A stretch of 64,000 nt of DNA from Gammaproteobacteria bacterium (GTDB taxonomy: Bacteria; Gemmatimonadota; Gemmatimonadetes; Longimicrobiales; Gaopeijiaceae), in contig JAPPHB010000063.1 in assembly GCA_028821195.1 (NCBI GenBank), forward strand, positions 67,365 through 131,364. The letters run 5' to 3'. Under the pieces are notes generated by a model. The model saw nothing but the letters and a program-made list of their open reading frames with translations, did no database searches and was not told the DNA's origin. Positions 21,199 to 30,475 of this stretch are shown here, in pieces. Numbering within the stretch: the stretch's first letter is position 1; the number at the start of each line of letters is the position of its first letter. A program made the position numbers and the translations under genes.

Positions 21199-21221
21199 AA
21201 ACGTAGCTCTGCCCTACGTTT
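21199..21221 (+). terminator. intrinsic terminator after the M16 pair
   Basis: AAACGTAG (21199-21206) pairs with CTACGTTT (21214-21221) across a seven-base loop, and TTCCGTTAGTTTC follows. The eight-base stem with a T-rich 3' side, 43 bases after the M16 stop codon, fits a rho-independent terminator. Confidence 0.7.
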
Positions 21222-21297
21222 TCCGTTAGTTTCAACAGGTTCCGCAATACCGCCGATTCGTCGGCTCCCAATGCGTTCATTTCACGAGGAGAAGGGG

Positions 21298-21654
21298 ATG
21301 AGGAACGTTCTCGCCATTCTCGCTCTCTCCGGAGTCCTTGCGGCTTGCGCCGGCGTGCAGTTGCCTCCCAAGGCGGGTCCGGAAGAAGTCGAAGTCATCG
21401 TTCCCGCGATGGGTCAGGCCGCCCGCGAAGGCTATCGCACCATCGGTCCGGTTACGGCCCGCGCGCCCCTGGGCACATCCAACGAGGACATGCTGCTCAT
21501 GCTCCGGACCGAAGCCGCGGCGCTCGGCGCGGATGCGATCATCTTCGAGCGCATCGAAGACACCACGCGCAGCCAGGCGACCGCCGACATCGGCCGCAAC
21601 CAGGGACTCATCGGCCACGCGCTCGCCATCTACTATCCGGCACCGGGCACCTGA
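21298..21654 (+). CDS. small lipoprotein
   Basis: A 118-residue lipoprotein: signal MRNVLAILALSGVLAAC gives a lipobox with Cys17. The mature part has one compact alpha/beta domain (VEVIVPAMGQAAREGYRTIGPVTARA, then EDMLLMLRTEAAALGADAIIFERIEDTT). The GADAIIFERI pattern resembles the DUF4156/YbjQ-like group of small cell-envelope proteins; the function is unknown. GAGGAGAAGGGG precedes the ATG, which fixes the start. It is flanked by a terminator upstream and a hairpin downstream and so is probably transcribed alone. Confidence 0.85.
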   Translation: MRNVLAILALSGVLAACAGVQLPPKAGPEEVEVIVPAMGQAAREGYRTIGPVTARAPLGTSNEDMLLMLRTEAAALGADAIIFERIEDTTRSQATADIGRNQGLIGHALAIYYPAPGT

Positions 21655-21675
21655 AGCCCATCACGAGCGTTTCGT

Positions 21676-21702
21676 CCCGTCTTCGTCTCGGATGAAGACG
21701 GG
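21676..21702 (+). terminator. hairpin between lipoprotein gene and gyrA
   Basis: CCCGTCTTC (21676-21684) is exactly complementary to GAAGACGGG (21694-21702) across a nine-base loop. It begins 22 bases after the lipoprotein stop codon. No T tract follows, so it may be a weak terminator, an mRNA-stabilising stem or part of the gyrA leader. Confidence 0.5.
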
Positions 21703-21751
21703 GTCTGCCGGCAGCGTGCTCCCGCGCGCGTAAACCCCACGAGGCACCTGC

Positions 21752-24280
21752 ATGGATTCCGCCCCCGGAGAACGGATACTCGCGCGCCTGCTTGAAGACG
21801 AAATGCGGGAGTCGTTCATCGACTATTCGATGAGCGTCATCGTCCGCCGCGCGCTCCCCGATGTCCGCGACGGCCTGAAGCCCGTGCACCGTCGCATCCT
21901 CTACGCCATGAGCGAGCTGGGGCTCGGCCCCGGCCGCCCCTACAAGAAGAGCGCGACCGTCGTCGGCGAGGTGCTGGGCAAGTACCATCCGCACGGCGAT
22001 TCGGCGGTCTACGACTCCATGGCGCGCATGGTGCAGGACTTCTCGCTGCGCTACCCGCTGGTCGATGGCCAGGGCAACTTCGGTTCCATCGACGGGGACT
22101 CGCCCGCGGCCTACCGCTACACCGAGGCGCGGCTCACCCCGCTGGCGACCCAGCTGCTCACCGACATCGACGAGGAAACCGTCGACTTCATCCCCAACTT
22201 CGACGGGCGCATCGACGAGCCCACGGTGCTCCCCGCGCGCGCGCCCAACCTGCTGGTCAACGGCAGCTCGGGGATCGCGGTGGGAATGGCCACCAACATC
22301 CCGCCCCACAACCTGCGCGAGGTGGTCGACGCGACCATCGCGCTGATCGAGAACCCGGACCTCCCCCAGGAGGTGCTGGAGACCATCGTCACCGGGCCCG
22401 ACTTCCCCACCGGCGCCTTCATCTGCGGCCGCCGCGGCATCCGCGACGCCTACCGCACCGGCCGCGGCCGCATCGTGATGCGCGCCCACACCGACGTGGA
22501 GGATGCGGGCAAGCGGACCAACGCCCGCATCGTGGTGCGCGCGATCCCGTTCATGGTCAACAAGACCCGCCTGATCGAGCAGATCGCCCAGCTGGTGCGC
22601 GAGAAGAAGCTCACCCAGGTGTCGGCGCTGCGCGACGAGTCCGACCGCGACGGCATGCGCATCGTGATCGAGCTGAAGCGCGGCACCGTGCCCCAGGTGG
22701 TGCTGAACCTGCTCTACAAGCACACCCAGATGCAGGCGACCTTCGGCACCATCCTGCTCGCGCTGGTGAACGGCGTGCCCCGCGTGATGGGACTGCGCGA
22801 GATCCTCTTCCACTTCGTGGATCACCGGCACGACGTGGTGGTGCGCCGGAGCGAGTTCCGCCTGGCGAAGGCGCGGGAGCGCGAACACATTCTCGAGGGC
22901 CTCAAGATCGCCGTCGACAACATCGACCGGGTGATCGCCATCATCCGCTCCTCGTCCGATACCGCCACCGCCAGGGCGCGGCTGCGGGCGGAGCCGTTCT
23001 CGTCCCCCCTCACCGAGCGGCAGGCCGAGGCCATCCTCAACATGCGCCTCGCCCGCCTCACCGGACTCGAGATCGACAAGCTGGAGCGGGAGCTGGCCGA
23101 CGTGCGCGCCGTCATCGCGGAGCTGGACGAAATCCTCTCCAGCCGACCGCGGCGCATGCAGATCATCGTCGACGAGCTCCGCGAGGTCGCGAAGCGGTTC
23201 GGCGACGACCGGCGGACCGAGATCCTCACCGGCGTGGCCGACCTGGAGATGGAGGACCTCATCAAGGATGAGGAGGTCGTGCTCACCGTCAGCCGGCAGG
23301 GCTACCTGAAGCGCATCCCGCTGACCACCTACCGCGCGCAGCGGCGCGGGGGGCGCGGGCTGAAGGGCATGGCCACGAAGGACGAGGACGAGGTCGGGCA
23401 CCTGTTCGTGGCCTCCACCCACGACTACCTGATGATCTTCACCCGGTCGGGGAAGTGCCACTGGATCAAGGTCTGGGAGGCGCCCGACGCGGGGCGCTAC
23501 TCGCGCGGGAAGCCGGTGGTGAACCTGCGCGACATCGACCCGAAGGACGAAGTCGCCGCGTTCGTGCCGGTGCGCACCTTCGCGCCGGACTGCTACCTGC
23601 TGTTCTGCACCCGCAAGGGCATCGTCAAGAAGACGCCGCTGTCGGCGTACGGCAACGTCCGCATGGTGGGCATCCACGGCATCCGGGTGGATGAGGACGA
23701 CGAGCTGATCGACGTTCAGATCACGGACGGTGCCAGCGACGTGATCCTGGCCACGCGCGACGGCAAGGCGATCCGTTTCCGCGAATCGGATGTGCGTTCC
23801 GTGGGACGAATCGCGCGCGGAGTGCACGGCATTCGCCTGCGGGAAGGCGACCAGGTGGTGGGCATGATGGTCCCCTCCGAGGACTCGTCGATCCTGGTGG
23901 CCACCCGCGGCGGCATGGGCAAGCGCTCCGCCGTCGATGACTACCGGCTGCAGCGGCGCGGCGGGTTCGGGGTGATCAACATGAAGACGACAGGGAAGAC
24001 GGGCCCGGTAGTGGCGGTGAAGGCCGTGCACCCGTCCGACGAACTCATGCTGGTGACGCGCAACGGCGTGGTGAACCGGCAGCGCGTGGACGAGATCCGC
24101 GTGATCGGCCGGCTGACCCAGGGAGTGCGCCTGGTGAACCTGGACGAGAACGACGAACTGGTCGATCTGGCGCGCGTGATGGGCGACAACGGGGACGAGG
24201 CCGGCCCCGAGGCTGACGACGGCGGCCTGCAAGGTGGCCGGGAGGCGGTTTCCGGCGCCGGCCGGGAGAGTGCCGGGTGA
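21752..24280 (+). CDS. gyrA: DNA gyrase subunit A
   Basis: The cleavage and DNA-wrapping subunit of gyrase, 842 residues. The winged-helix catalytic region has [10 protein letters not shown] with the active-site Tyr near 123. The quinolone region reads [11 protein letters not shown], with Ser84 and Asp88 in their sensitive-type states. The C-terminal domain is a six-bladed pinwheel with the GyrA box QRRGGRG at about 530, which separates it from ParC. The last 30 residues are acidic and Gly-rich ([13 protein letters not shown]). Its stop overlaps the next gene as GTGA. gyrB is not in the window. Confidence 0.95.
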   Translation: MDSAPGERILARLLEDEMRESFIDYSMSVIVRRALPDVRDGLKPVHRRILYAMSELGLGPGRPYKKSATVVGEVLGKYHPHGDSAVYDSMARMVQDFSLRYPLVDGQGNFGSIDGDSPAAYRYTEARLTPLATQLLTDIDEETVDFIPNFDGRIDEPTVLPARAPNLLVNGSSGIAVGMATNIPPHNLREVVDATIALIENPDLPQEVLETIVTGPDFPTGAFICGRRGIRDAYRTGRGRIVMRAHTDVEDAGKRTNARIVVRAIPFMVNKTRLIEQIAQLVREKKLTQVSALRDESDRDGMRIVIELKRGTVPQVVLNLLYKHTQMQATFGTILLALVNGVPRVMGLREILFHFVDHRHDVVVRRSEFRLAKAREREHILEGLKIAVDNIDRVIAIIRSSSDTATARARLRAEPFSSPLTERQAEAILNMRLARLTGLEIDKLERELADVRAVIAELDEILSSRPRRMQIIVDELREVAKRFGDDRRTEILTGVADLEMEDLIKDEEVVLTVSRQGYLKRIPLTTYRAQRRGGRGLKGMATKDEDEVGHLFVASTHDYLMIFTRSGKCHWIKVWEAPDAGRYSRGKPVVNLRDIDPKDEVAAFVPVRTFAPDCYLLFCTRKGIVKKTPLSAYGNVRMVGIHGIRVDEDDELIDVQITDGASDVILATRDGKAIRFRESDVRSVGRIARGVHGIRLREGDQVVGMMVPSEDSSILVATRGGMGKRSAVDDYRLQRRGGFGVINMKTTGKTGPVVAVKAVHPSDELMLVTRNGVVNRQRVDEIRVIGRLTQGVRLVNLDENDELVDLARVMGDNGDEAGPEADDGGLQGGREAVSGAGRESAG

Positions 24281-25245
24281 CGGTTCCGTCGCTCGAAAGC
24301 GTACGTGCGGCGGCGGCGCGCCTGGAGGGCGTGGCGGTACGCACCCCGCTGCTCTGGTCCCCCGATCTTTCCGATGAGGTGGGCGCGAGCGTGCGCCTGA
24401 AGTGCGAGTCGCTCCAGCGTTGCGGCGCCTTCAAGCTCCGCGGGAGCTACAACTTCATCTCCCGGCTCTCCGATGAGGATGTGGCGCGCGGGGTGATCAC
24501 CTACTCCTCGGGCAACCACGCCCAGGGGGTGGCGCTGGCCGCCCGCATCCGCGGGGTGCGCGCGGTGGTGGTCATGCCGACCACGGCGCCGGCCGTGAAG
24601 CACCGCGGCGCGGCCCGGCTGGGGGCCGAGGTCGTGTTCGAGGGCACCACCTCGGTGGAGCGCCGCGCGCGGGCGGAGGAGATCGCCGCCGCCGAGGGGC
24701 TCGCGATCGTCCCGCCCTTCGACCATCCGGACATCATCTCCGGCCAGGGCACGGTGGGCCTGGAGGTCGCCGCGGACTGGCCCGAGGTGGACACCGCGAT
24801 CGTTCCCATCGGCGGCGGCGGGCTGGCGGCGGGCACCGCGGTGGCTCTGCGGGCCCTGTGCCCCGGCATGCGCATCATCGGGGTGGAGCCCGAGGGGGCC
24901 GCGTCCATGCGGGCCGCGCTGGACGCGGGCCGGGTGGTGCGCATCGACGGCATCGACACCATCGCGGACGGGCTCGCGCCGGTGCAGGTGGGCGACCTCA
25001 CCTACGCGCTCGTGCGCGACCTGGTGGATGAGGTGGTGCTTGTGTCCGACGACGCCATCCGCGACGCGGCCGTCTTCCTGCTCGAGCGCGCAAAGCTGGT
25101 GGCCGAGTTCTCGGGAGCGGCCACGGTGGCGGCGCTCCGGTCGGGGGCCGCGGGCCTCGGCGACCGGGTCGCGGCCGTGATCAGCGGCGGCAACGCGGAT
25201 GTGGCCGCGCTGGTGGCGAGCGCGGCTTCGTCGGCGGAATCGTGA
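24277..25245 (+). CDS. PLP-dependent threonine/serine dehydratase
   Basis: A 322-residue fold-type II PLP enzyme that would deaminate threonine or serine to a 2-oxo acid; serine racemase is a related alternative. The PLP lysine is in [11 protein letters not shown] near residue 53, the asparagine loop is SSGNHAQG, the phosphate-binding loop is IGGGGLAAG, and the end has ISGGNAD. There is no C-terminal ACT regulatory domain, so it is the short, biodegradative-like form rather than a feedback-controlled IlvA. The GTG start shares bases with the gyrA stop, and the HAD gene overlaps its own stop. Confidence 0.92.
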   Translation: MTVPSLESVRAAAARLEGVAVRTPLLWSPDLSDEVGASVRLKCESLQRCGAFKLRGSYNFISRLSDEDVARGVITYSSGNHAQGVALAARIRGVRAVVVMPTTAPAVKHRGAARLGAEVVFEGTTSVERRARAEEIAAAEGLAIVPPFDHPDIISGQGTVGLEVAADWPEVDTAIVPIGGGGLAAGTAVALRALCPGMRIIGVEPEGAASMRAALDAGRVVRIDGIDTIADGLAPVQVGDLTYALVRDLVDEVVLVSDDAIRDAAVFLLERAKLVAEFSGAATVAALRSGAAGLGDRVAAVISGGNADVAALVASAASSAES

Positions 25246-25961
25246 AGCGCCTCATCCTTTTCGATATCGACGGCACCCTGGTGTGGGGCGGTCCCGCCAA
25301 GGAGGCGTTCACCGTCGCGCTGGCGCGGGTCTTCGGCGCCACTCCTCCCGTGAACCTGACGCTCGATCGGGTCGTCGAACTGGCGCCCAAGGTCGTCTTC
25401 GCGGGTCGGACCGATCCGCAGATAGCGCGCGAGCTCCTGCGCAAGGCGGGGCTCGACGATGGCCGCATCGACGAGGGATTGCCCCGGCTGTGGACGCTCT
25501 ACCCGCGCGAACTCGAGCGGCGCCTGCCCGCGAAGCCCGTTACCGCCCTGGCTGGCGTGCCCGAACTGCTGGCGGCGCTGGGCGACCGCGAAGACGTGGC
25601 GATGGGTCTGGTCACCGGCAACATCCGGGAGGGCGCGCGCCTGAAGCTGGGGTCGGCCGGGCTGGTGTCGGCCGCCTTTCCGGCGGGCGGCTTCGGCTGC
25701 GACCGGGAAAGCCGCAACCACCTGCCCGCCGTCGCCGTCGGCCGGGCGGAGCAGATATGGGGGGTGCGCTTCCCGCCGGAGTCGGTGGTGGTCGTGGGGG
25801 ACACCCCGCTCGACGTGGAGTGCGGCCGCCACTTCGGGGCGCGCACAGTCGCCGTGGCCACCGGGCACTTCGGCGCGGCCGAACTGGAAGCCACCGGCGC
25901 CGACCACGTCGCGCCCGACCTGACCCGCACCCGGGAAGTGGTCGACGTGCTGATGGCGTAG
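25242..25961 (+). CDS. HAD-superfamily phosphatase
   Basis: A 239-residue haloacid-dehalogenase-fold hydrolase, probably acting on a small phosphorylated metabolite. Motif I is FDIDGTL with the nucleophile Asp at residue 8, motif II is VTGN, and motif IV is VGDTPLDVEC. The helical cap between about 16 and 85 makes it a C1-type (phosphoglycolate phosphatase-like) enzyme. GTG start overlapping the dehydratase stop. A HAD enzyme could supply the histidinol-phosphate phosphatase missing from the his operon, but the cap type and distance give no direct support. Confidence 0.9.
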   Translation: MKRLILFDIDGTLVWGGPAKEAFTVALARVFGATPPVNLTLDRVVELAPKVVFAGRTDPQIARELLRKAGLDDGRIDEGLPRLWTLYPRELERRLPAKPVTALAGVPELLAALGDREDVAMGLVTGNIREGARLKLGSAGLVSAAFPAGGFGCDRESRNHLPAVAVGRAEQIWGVRFPPESVVVVGDTPLDVECGRHFGARTVAVATGHFGAAELEATGADHVAPDLTRTREVVDVLMA

Positions 25962-26131
25962 GCCGGGAAGGCGCGCCGGGCCGGGGTGGGGCGTCCATCT
26001 TGTGCGCGGGTTCGCCGACGCGCCAAGTTAACCTGCGGCCGGAGGTGCGGGTCGCACATCGCGCCCGCCACCCCATCACGCGATCACAGGCGCGTGGTTT
26101 ATCGACAACGACCGGCGACGGAGCAGCGGAG

Positions 26132-26878
26132 ATGTCCAGCAGAGCACGGCAGCGAAAGGAAATGAGGCAGAAGCCCACCGGCGGCGGCGTCAAGCGCCTT
26201 TACTTCATCCTCGGTGGGGTGGTGCTCATCGGCGTGGTGGCGGCGGTCTATACGACCGGATCGACGGTGTTCAGCAACGCCGTCACCGAGCCGGTGGACC
26301 TGGGCGACCTCTCCGACGAGGAGCTCGTCAACCTGGCGTACGGGGCCGAACTGGGTGACCCCGACGCGCCCATCTCGGTCGTGGAGTTTGGAGACTATCA
26401 GTGTCCGGCCTGCGCCATGTTCGCCTCTGGGATCAAGCCGCTCATCGAACTGAACCTGGTCGGCACTGGACGAGCGAAGTTCGTCTTTTACGACCTCCCT
26501 CTGATGGGACTTCACTCCAACTCTTTCCTGGCGTCGAGGGCTTCCCACTGCGCCGGCGACCAGGATCGGTACTGGGAGTACCACACCGCGCTCTTCGACA
26601 ACCAGTTCTCCTGGGCTTCATCCGGGGATCCGGTCGGTAACTTCGTCGGATACGCCCGTGCCCTCGGGCTCGACGACGGCGCGTTTCGCGACTGCCTCAA
26701 CTCGGACCAGCACGCCGACCGGGTGTCGGCGAACCTCCGACTGGCCAGCGCCCTCAATCTGACCAGCACCCCGAGCGTTCTGGTCAGCCGCGGGAGCGGA
26801 GCGGCGAGGCGGCTCCCGGACAACACCTACCCTACCATCGAGGACGCGGTCGAGCAGTTGACGGAAGGACAGCCATGA
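26132..26878 (+). CDS. membrane-anchored DsbA-like thiol oxidoreductase
   Basis: A 248-residue thioredoxin-fold protein held in the membrane by a segment at about 23-41 (LYFILGGVVLIGVVAAVY), with the catalytic domain outside the cytoplasm. The active site is CPAC (91-94) inside YQCPACAMF, the cis-proline loop is TSTPSVLV, and the inserted helical domain lies between. It belongs to the DSBA-like thioredoxin_4 group that makes or shuffles disulfides. The ATG at 26132 has GGAG upstream. A 170-base gap separates it from the HAD gene; I see no clear regulatory site there. Its stop overlaps the next small gene. Confidence 0.9.
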   Translation: MSSRARQRKEMRQKPTGGGVKRLYFILGGVVLIGVVAAVYTTGSTVFSNAVTEPVDLGDLSDEELVNLAYGAELGDPDAPISVVEFGDYQCPACAMFASGIKPLIELNLVGTGRAKFVFYDLPLMGLHSNSFLASRASHCAGDQDRYWEYHTALFDNQFSWASSGDPVGNFVGYARALGLDDGAFRDCLNSDQHADRVSANLRLASALNLTSTPSVLVSRGSGAARRLPDNTYPTIEDAVEQLTEGQP

Positions 26879-27084
26879 GCGGAGGCGAGACCGCCACGGT
26901 GCGCCTGGTCTTCGTCGACAGAGGGGTCTATCACCACGAGGACGTCCGGCTGCCCAGCGCCGGTCTGAACTCCAGCGAGCGCCTCATCGACTGCCTCCGC
27001 GAAGATCCGCACGTGCTCGGGGATCTCTACGTGGACCTCAAGCGGCTCTGTGCCGCATACCGGGTGGAGGACGGGGAAGAGTAG
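26875..27084 (+). CDS. small unknown protein coupled to the DsbA-like gene
   Basis: A 69-residue soluble acidic protein (starting MSGGETATVRLVFVDRGVYHHEDVRL). The ATG overlaps the stop of the DsbA-like gene as ATGA, which is the main reason to call it real. It shows an N-terminal beta hairpin-like stretch and a helical part (SSERLIDCLREDPHVLGDLYVDLKRLC). Two Cys near residues 41 and 59 could relate to the thiol partner, but nothing else points that way. No family recognised. Confidence 0.7.
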   Translation: MSGGETATVRLVFVDRGVYHHEDVRLPSAGLNSSERLIDCLREDPHVLGDLYVDLKRLCAAYRVEDGEE

Positions 27085-27133
27085 GAGAACGAACGCGAGT
27101 TCCCGGCGTCCGACCGGGGGCGGTGAAGGTGGT

Positions 27134-27700
27134 TCAATCCGGGTCGTCGATGTCGTTCAGCACCCCGAGTGCCCGTTCCCGCGTCCATTCGTGCACAACG
27201 GGAGGAGGCCACGCGCCGGCGTGCGCGCGCTCCAGGATCCTCTCCGCTTCCTCTCGGGCGCGCCGCGCCGTCGGTGCCTCCAGCGCGCCCGCGTTCAGCG
27301 CGTCCCGAAGTTCGTCCTCGTCGAGGAGCCTCGGCGCCTTTCCCGGCTTCATCCACACATCGAGAAAGACATCGGTGGTGTGCCAGATGTTTCCGGGCAG
27401 GATCTCCACGGGCGTGAGCAGGTTGGCGTAGAAGCCGGTGAACGCGCCCCGGGCGTCGTGGAAACGGCCGATGTCGTGCCAGAGGCCCGGAAAGGTGAAC
27501 CAGACGATGTCCGACCCGGTCTCGAGCACGACCTCCCCGTCCAGTTCCATCGGCGAGGGGACGCGGATGCTGCGCGAGAAGGTGACGATCACCTGCGGGT
27601 TCTGATGGATGATGGGCTGGCGGAAGGTCTGGAGGTGATCCGGGGGCCGCAGATAGTGGATGGTGACGTGGGGAAGAGAGCGGCCCGGCTCCGGGCTCAT
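27134..27700 (-). CDS. DUF402-family protein
   Basis: A 188-residue protein with a DUF402 domain: FTFPGLWHDIGRFHDARG, FTGFYANLLTPVEI, and TDVFLDVWMKPGKAPRLLDEDEL give the characteristic barrel strands and acidic metal-site residues. Some family members hydrolyse nucleoside phosphates, others act in RNA metabolism; which applies here is open. The C-terminal helix is Arg/Glu-rich (ARRAREEAERILERA). The ATG at 27700 overlaps the stop of the XdhC piece as ATGA, placing it last in the molybdenum-related cluster. Confidence 0.88.
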   Translation of the reverse strand: MSPEPGRSLPHVTIHYLRPPDHLQTFRQPIIHQNPQVIVTFSRSIRVPSPMELDGEVVLETGSDIVWFTFPGLWHDIGRFHDARGAFTGFYANLLTPVEILPGNIWHTTDVFLDVWMKPGKAPRLLDEDELRDALNAGALEAPTARRAREEAERILERAHAGAWPPPVVHEWTRERALGVLNDIDDPD

Positions 27701-28020
27701 ACCCGCTCCACGAAGATGTCCATGATGCCGCCGCATACCGCCGGGCTCCACCCCAGCAGGTCCTCGGTGAGGTCGACCTTCACCAGGCGCGGGACGCCGT
27801 CCTCGATCACCTCGTGCGCCGCCTCGATGACCTCCGCCTCCCCGCACCCGCCGCCGACCGTGCCCACCAGCCCGGTCTCAGGGTCCACCAGCATGCGCGA
27901 GCCGGCCTTGCGCGGCGTCGAGCCCCGCGTGGAGACGATGGTCGCGAGCGCCGCCGGCCGGCCGGCCCGCACCGTCGCGAGAACGGCCTCGTAGACGTCC
28001 TGGTCGCCCGGTGCACTCAT
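27697..28020 (-). CDS. XdhC/CoxI N-terminal-domain protein
   Basis: A 107-residue stand-alone version of the XdhC N-terminal domain (PF02625): VRAGRPAALATIVSTRGSTPRKAGSRMLV, then GLVGTVGGGCGEAEVIEAA, and SPAVCGGIMDIFVERV. XdhC proteins bind molybdenum cofactor and load it into xanthine dehydrogenase-like enzymes. The two halves are normally fused, but here the Rossmann half is the upstream neighbour, which also carries an N-terminal XdhC-like part. It overlaps both neighbours by four bases (ATGA). Confidence 0.92.
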   Translation of the reverse strand: MSAPGDQDVYEAVLATVRAGRPAALATIVSTRGSTPRKAGSRMLVDPETGLVGTVGGGCGEAEVIEAAHEVIEDGVPRLVKVDLTEDLLGWSPAVCGGIMDIFVERV

Positions 28021-28943
28021 TTCACACTCCCTGTAGGCGGTTTCTTCGCCAGAAAGCGCTCGACGATGCGCTCCCGGGTTCGCAGCGGCGCGCCCGTCCC
28101 GCCGCGCCGCTCGAGGATCATCTCTCCCAGGACGCTGATCGCGATCTCGGCCGGTGTCTGCGCACCGATGTCCAGGCCCACCGGAGCGCGCACGCGGGCG
28201 ATCACCTCGTGAGGGATTCCCTCCGCTTCGAGCTGTATGAAGGTGGCGCGCACGCGGCGGCGGCTGCCGATCATGCCGATGTACGCCGGCTGGGCGTCGC
28301 CGTGACGGGCCAGCAGCCGGCGCAGGCACTCGTAGTCGTACTTGTGCCCGCGCGTCACCAGCACGAAATGGCACCCGGCGTGGACGTCGATGCCGGAGAG
28401 GGGATCGGCGAAATCGATGGTGCGCACTGCGGCGGCCTCCGGGAACCGTTCGCGGGTGGCGAACTCGGGACGGTCGTCCAGCACGGTGACCTCGAAATCC
28501 AGCAGCGTGCCCAGGGTGGCGAGGGGCTGGGCGATGTGTCCCGCGCCCACCACGATGAGTTCCTGGCGGGGACGGTGGCCTTCCGCGTACACCTGCAGAC
28601 GCCGGCCCGCCGGCGTCTGCAGGTTGTGGAGGGACCCGCCGTGCCCGCGCGCCAGCCGCTCGCGGCTGGCGGCGGCCAGCGCGGCCGCGTTCAGTTCGGG
28701 ATCCCCGAGCGATCCCTCGACCGCATCCGGGCGCACCAGCATGCGGGCACCGGCCGCGCGCCCTTCGCTGTCCGAGACCACCAGCAGCTCGACCGTGCCC
28801 CGCGACCCCCGCAGCGACTCCAGGATGCGGGCGGCCGCCGCAGCCGCGTCGGGGCCGGCGAGATCGTCCGGTACGTCGGTGGGCGGGTCTGCCGCATCGG
28901 ACTCGCGCACCTCGGCCGCGTCTGACCCCGGCAGCTCGGCCAT
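28017..28943 (-). CDS. XdhC-family protein with C-terminal Rossmann domain
   Basis: A 308-residue XdhC-type molybdoenzyme maturation factor. Residues 1-120 are acidic, then a divergent N-terminal domain (GTVELLVVSDSEGRAAGARMLV, GSLGDPELNAAAL). From about 128 comes the XdhC C-terminal Rossmann domain: LIVVGAGHIAQPLA, VTVLDDRPEFA, FVLVTRGHKYDYECLRRLL, AYIGMIGSRRRV, RAPVGLDIGAQTPAEIAISVLGEM. The N-terminal half lacks the Gly-Gly-Gly-Cys motif seen in the shorter neighbour, so the two may work together. A two-base gap separates it from the MobA-like gene. Confidence 0.92.
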   Translation of the reverse strand: MAELPGSDAAEVRESDAADPPTDVPDDLAGPDAAAAAARILESLRGSRGTVELLVVSDSEGRAAGARMLVRPDAVEGSLGDPELNAAALAAASRERLARGHGGSLHNLQTPAGRRLQVYAEGHRPRQELIVVGAGHIAQPLATLGTLLDFEVTVLDDRPEFATRERFPEAAAVRTIDFADPLSGIDVHAGCHFVLVTRGHKYDYECLRRLLARHGDAQPAYIGMIGSRRRVRATFIQLEAEGIPHEVIARVRAPVGLDIGAQTPAEIAISVLGEMILERRGGTGAPLRTRERIVERFLAKKPPTGSVK

Positions 28944-28945
28944 GG

Positions 28946-29545
28946 TCACGCCACCTGGAAGTGGCGGCGGTACTCGGCCGGCGTGTCGATGTCGGCGACC
29001 ACGCCGGGGTCCTCCACCGGACACTCGTGGACGCGGGAGGGGCGCCGCCGCACGACCGTGCGGGCTCCCTCGGGAAGGGCGGGATCGAGAAGTTCGGGGA
29101 ACACGCGGCGATGGAAGATGGCCGGGTGGCCGCGCCGGCCGCGCCAGGTCGGAAGCACGATGTCGGCCGACACCTCCCCGAAGCACGCCGCCAGCGACCG
29201 CACGGTGGCGTCCGTCACCAGCGGGTGATCGACCGGGCAGATGGCGCATCCGTCCATCCCGCCGCCCCACCCCGCCAGCGCCAGCCGGATGGACGAAATG
29301 GGTCCCTCGTCGGGGTCGGGGTTGGCCGCCGCCACGGCGCCGGCAGCTTCCGCTTCCCGCGCCACGGCGCCGTCCGCCTCCCTCGCCACCACGACCACCG
29401 GGTCGCATCCGCCCGCCGCGAGGGCGGACACGACCCGCACCAGAAAGGACTGTCCACCCGCATCGAGAAGCGCCTTGGCGCTTCCCATGCGGGTCGACAG
29501 TCCGCAGGCGGGCACTACGCCCAGCAGCTTCGGTGGACGGTCCAC
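28946..29545 (-). CDS. MobA-like nucleotidyltransferase
   Basis: A 199-residue NTP-transferase-3 protein, similar to the MobA/MocA enzymes that attach CMP or GMP to molybdenum cofactor. The nucleotide loop is PACGLSTRMGSAKALL (Arg and Lys of the LxxRMG..K signature), with ICPVDHPLV as the metal-site strand and RRGHPAIFHR near the C-terminus. The GTG start at 29545 begins the conserved strand. Together with the XdhC genes it suggests maturation of a xanthine-dehydrogenase-family enzyme, whose subunits are not in the window. Confidence 0.9.
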   Translation of the reverse strand: MDRPPKLLGVVPACGLSTRMGSAKALLDAGGQSFLVRVVSALAAGGCDPVVVVAREADGAVAREAEAAGAVAAANPDPDEGPISSIRLALAGWGGGMDGCAICPVDHPLVTDATVRSLAACFGEVSADIVLPTWRGRRGHPAIFHRRVFPELLDPALPEGARTVVRRRPSRVHECPVEDPGVVADIDTPAEYRRHFQVA

Positions 29546-29594
29546 GAGGCCGGGTCCCGGCCCGGGTGACCGGGCGGGCGCCCGTCCGGTCCGG

Positions 29595-30362
29595 TCAGAG
29601 GATGGGCCGAACCTGTGCGTTGCTCTCGTCGAGCGTGAAGGTCACAGGCTCACCTTCCACCGTCAGCGGGACGTTCCAGTAGAGCTCGTCGAAGGAGCGC
29701 TCCCAGCGCGCGTACACCCAGTACTGTCCGGCGGGCGCCGCCGTGAGCACGCTACCAGAGGCGTCGGTGGTGTCCACCACCGGGTCGAGGCCGCTCACGT
29801 CGATCAGGAACTGGGCGACCGTGCCGTAGTCGGCGAACGCGTCGTCGCCCCACATCTCGCGGAGCATCCTGACCTGGTCGGCCTGCTCGATCATGGATCC
29901 CTGGATGGAAGTGAACTCCTCGAAGGCGGCGTCGCGTTGGCGCTCCACCTGGGCGAGTCGCTGCTCCTTCTCGTCGAACTCCATGAACAGCACCCGGTAC
30001 TGGGCTTCGGCGGGATTGAGCCGCTCCATTTCCGTGCTGAGACCGAGCAGGTCCTCCCTCAGCAGCGACCACTCGCTCTCCCGGCTCTGCCATTCCGCCT
30101 GTGCCGCGGCGACCTGGTTCTGGGCCTCGAGCAGATCCGGTGGAATCTCCGGCTCGGGGGTGCCGGCTTCGCGCGCCAGCGAGTCGAAGATCGCGTCGCG
30201 GTCGAAGGGAAGGAGCTGGATTTCCATGTCGGCCAGCGGCCTCACCTCCGTTCCCTCGGCGCCGGCAACCTCCATCTGCGCGTTGATCGTGACGTCGGTC
30301 GGCCCGCATGCGGCGGAGGCGATGGTGCCGGCGAAAGCGAGGAAAAGGATTGCGTTCCTCAT
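29595..30362 (-). CDS. coiled-coil lipoprotein
   Basis: A 255-residue lipoprotein of unknown function. The signal MRNAILFLAFAGTIASAAC ends in a lipobox Cys at residue 19. An N-terminal beta-like part (VTINAQMEVAG to IQLLPFDRDAIFD) is followed by a long charged coiled coil (about 75-165: NQVAAAQAEWQSRESEWSLLRE, FDEKEQRLAQVERQRDAAFEEF). The C-terminal part (GSVLTAAPAGQYWVYARWERSFDELYWNVPLTV) looks like a small beta-sandwich of the carboxypeptidase-regulatory kind. The ATG has GGAG about 10 bases upstream. It follows the degenerate M16 pair by 113 bases. Confidence 0.82.
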   Translation of the reverse strand: MRNAILFLAFAGTIASAACGPTDVTINAQMEVAGAEGTEVRPLADMEIQLLPFDRDAIFDSLAREAGTPEPEIPPDLLEAQNQVAAAQAEWQSRESEWSLLREDLLGLSTEMERLNPAEAQYRVLFMEFDEKEQRLAQVERQRDAAFEEFTSIQGSMIEQADQVRMLREMWGDDAFADYGTVAQFLIDVSGLDPVVDTTDASGSVLTAAPAGQYWVYARWERSFDELYWNVPLTVEGEPVTFTLDESNAQVRPIL

Positions 30363-30475
30363 GGTGCAGTTACTCCAGGCTATCACGTTGAAACTTCCGA
30401 GCTGGCTCCTTCCGGCTCGCAGGCGATGCTTCGACGGAATTCGGGCCGCAAGATAACTGCCCCCATACCGATGCA

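Noticed and set aside
21608-24232. An 874-codon open frame opposite gyrA
   Set aside because: Same reason: the plus-strand frame has all gyrA motifs, and the antisense product is His/Asp-rich without domains.
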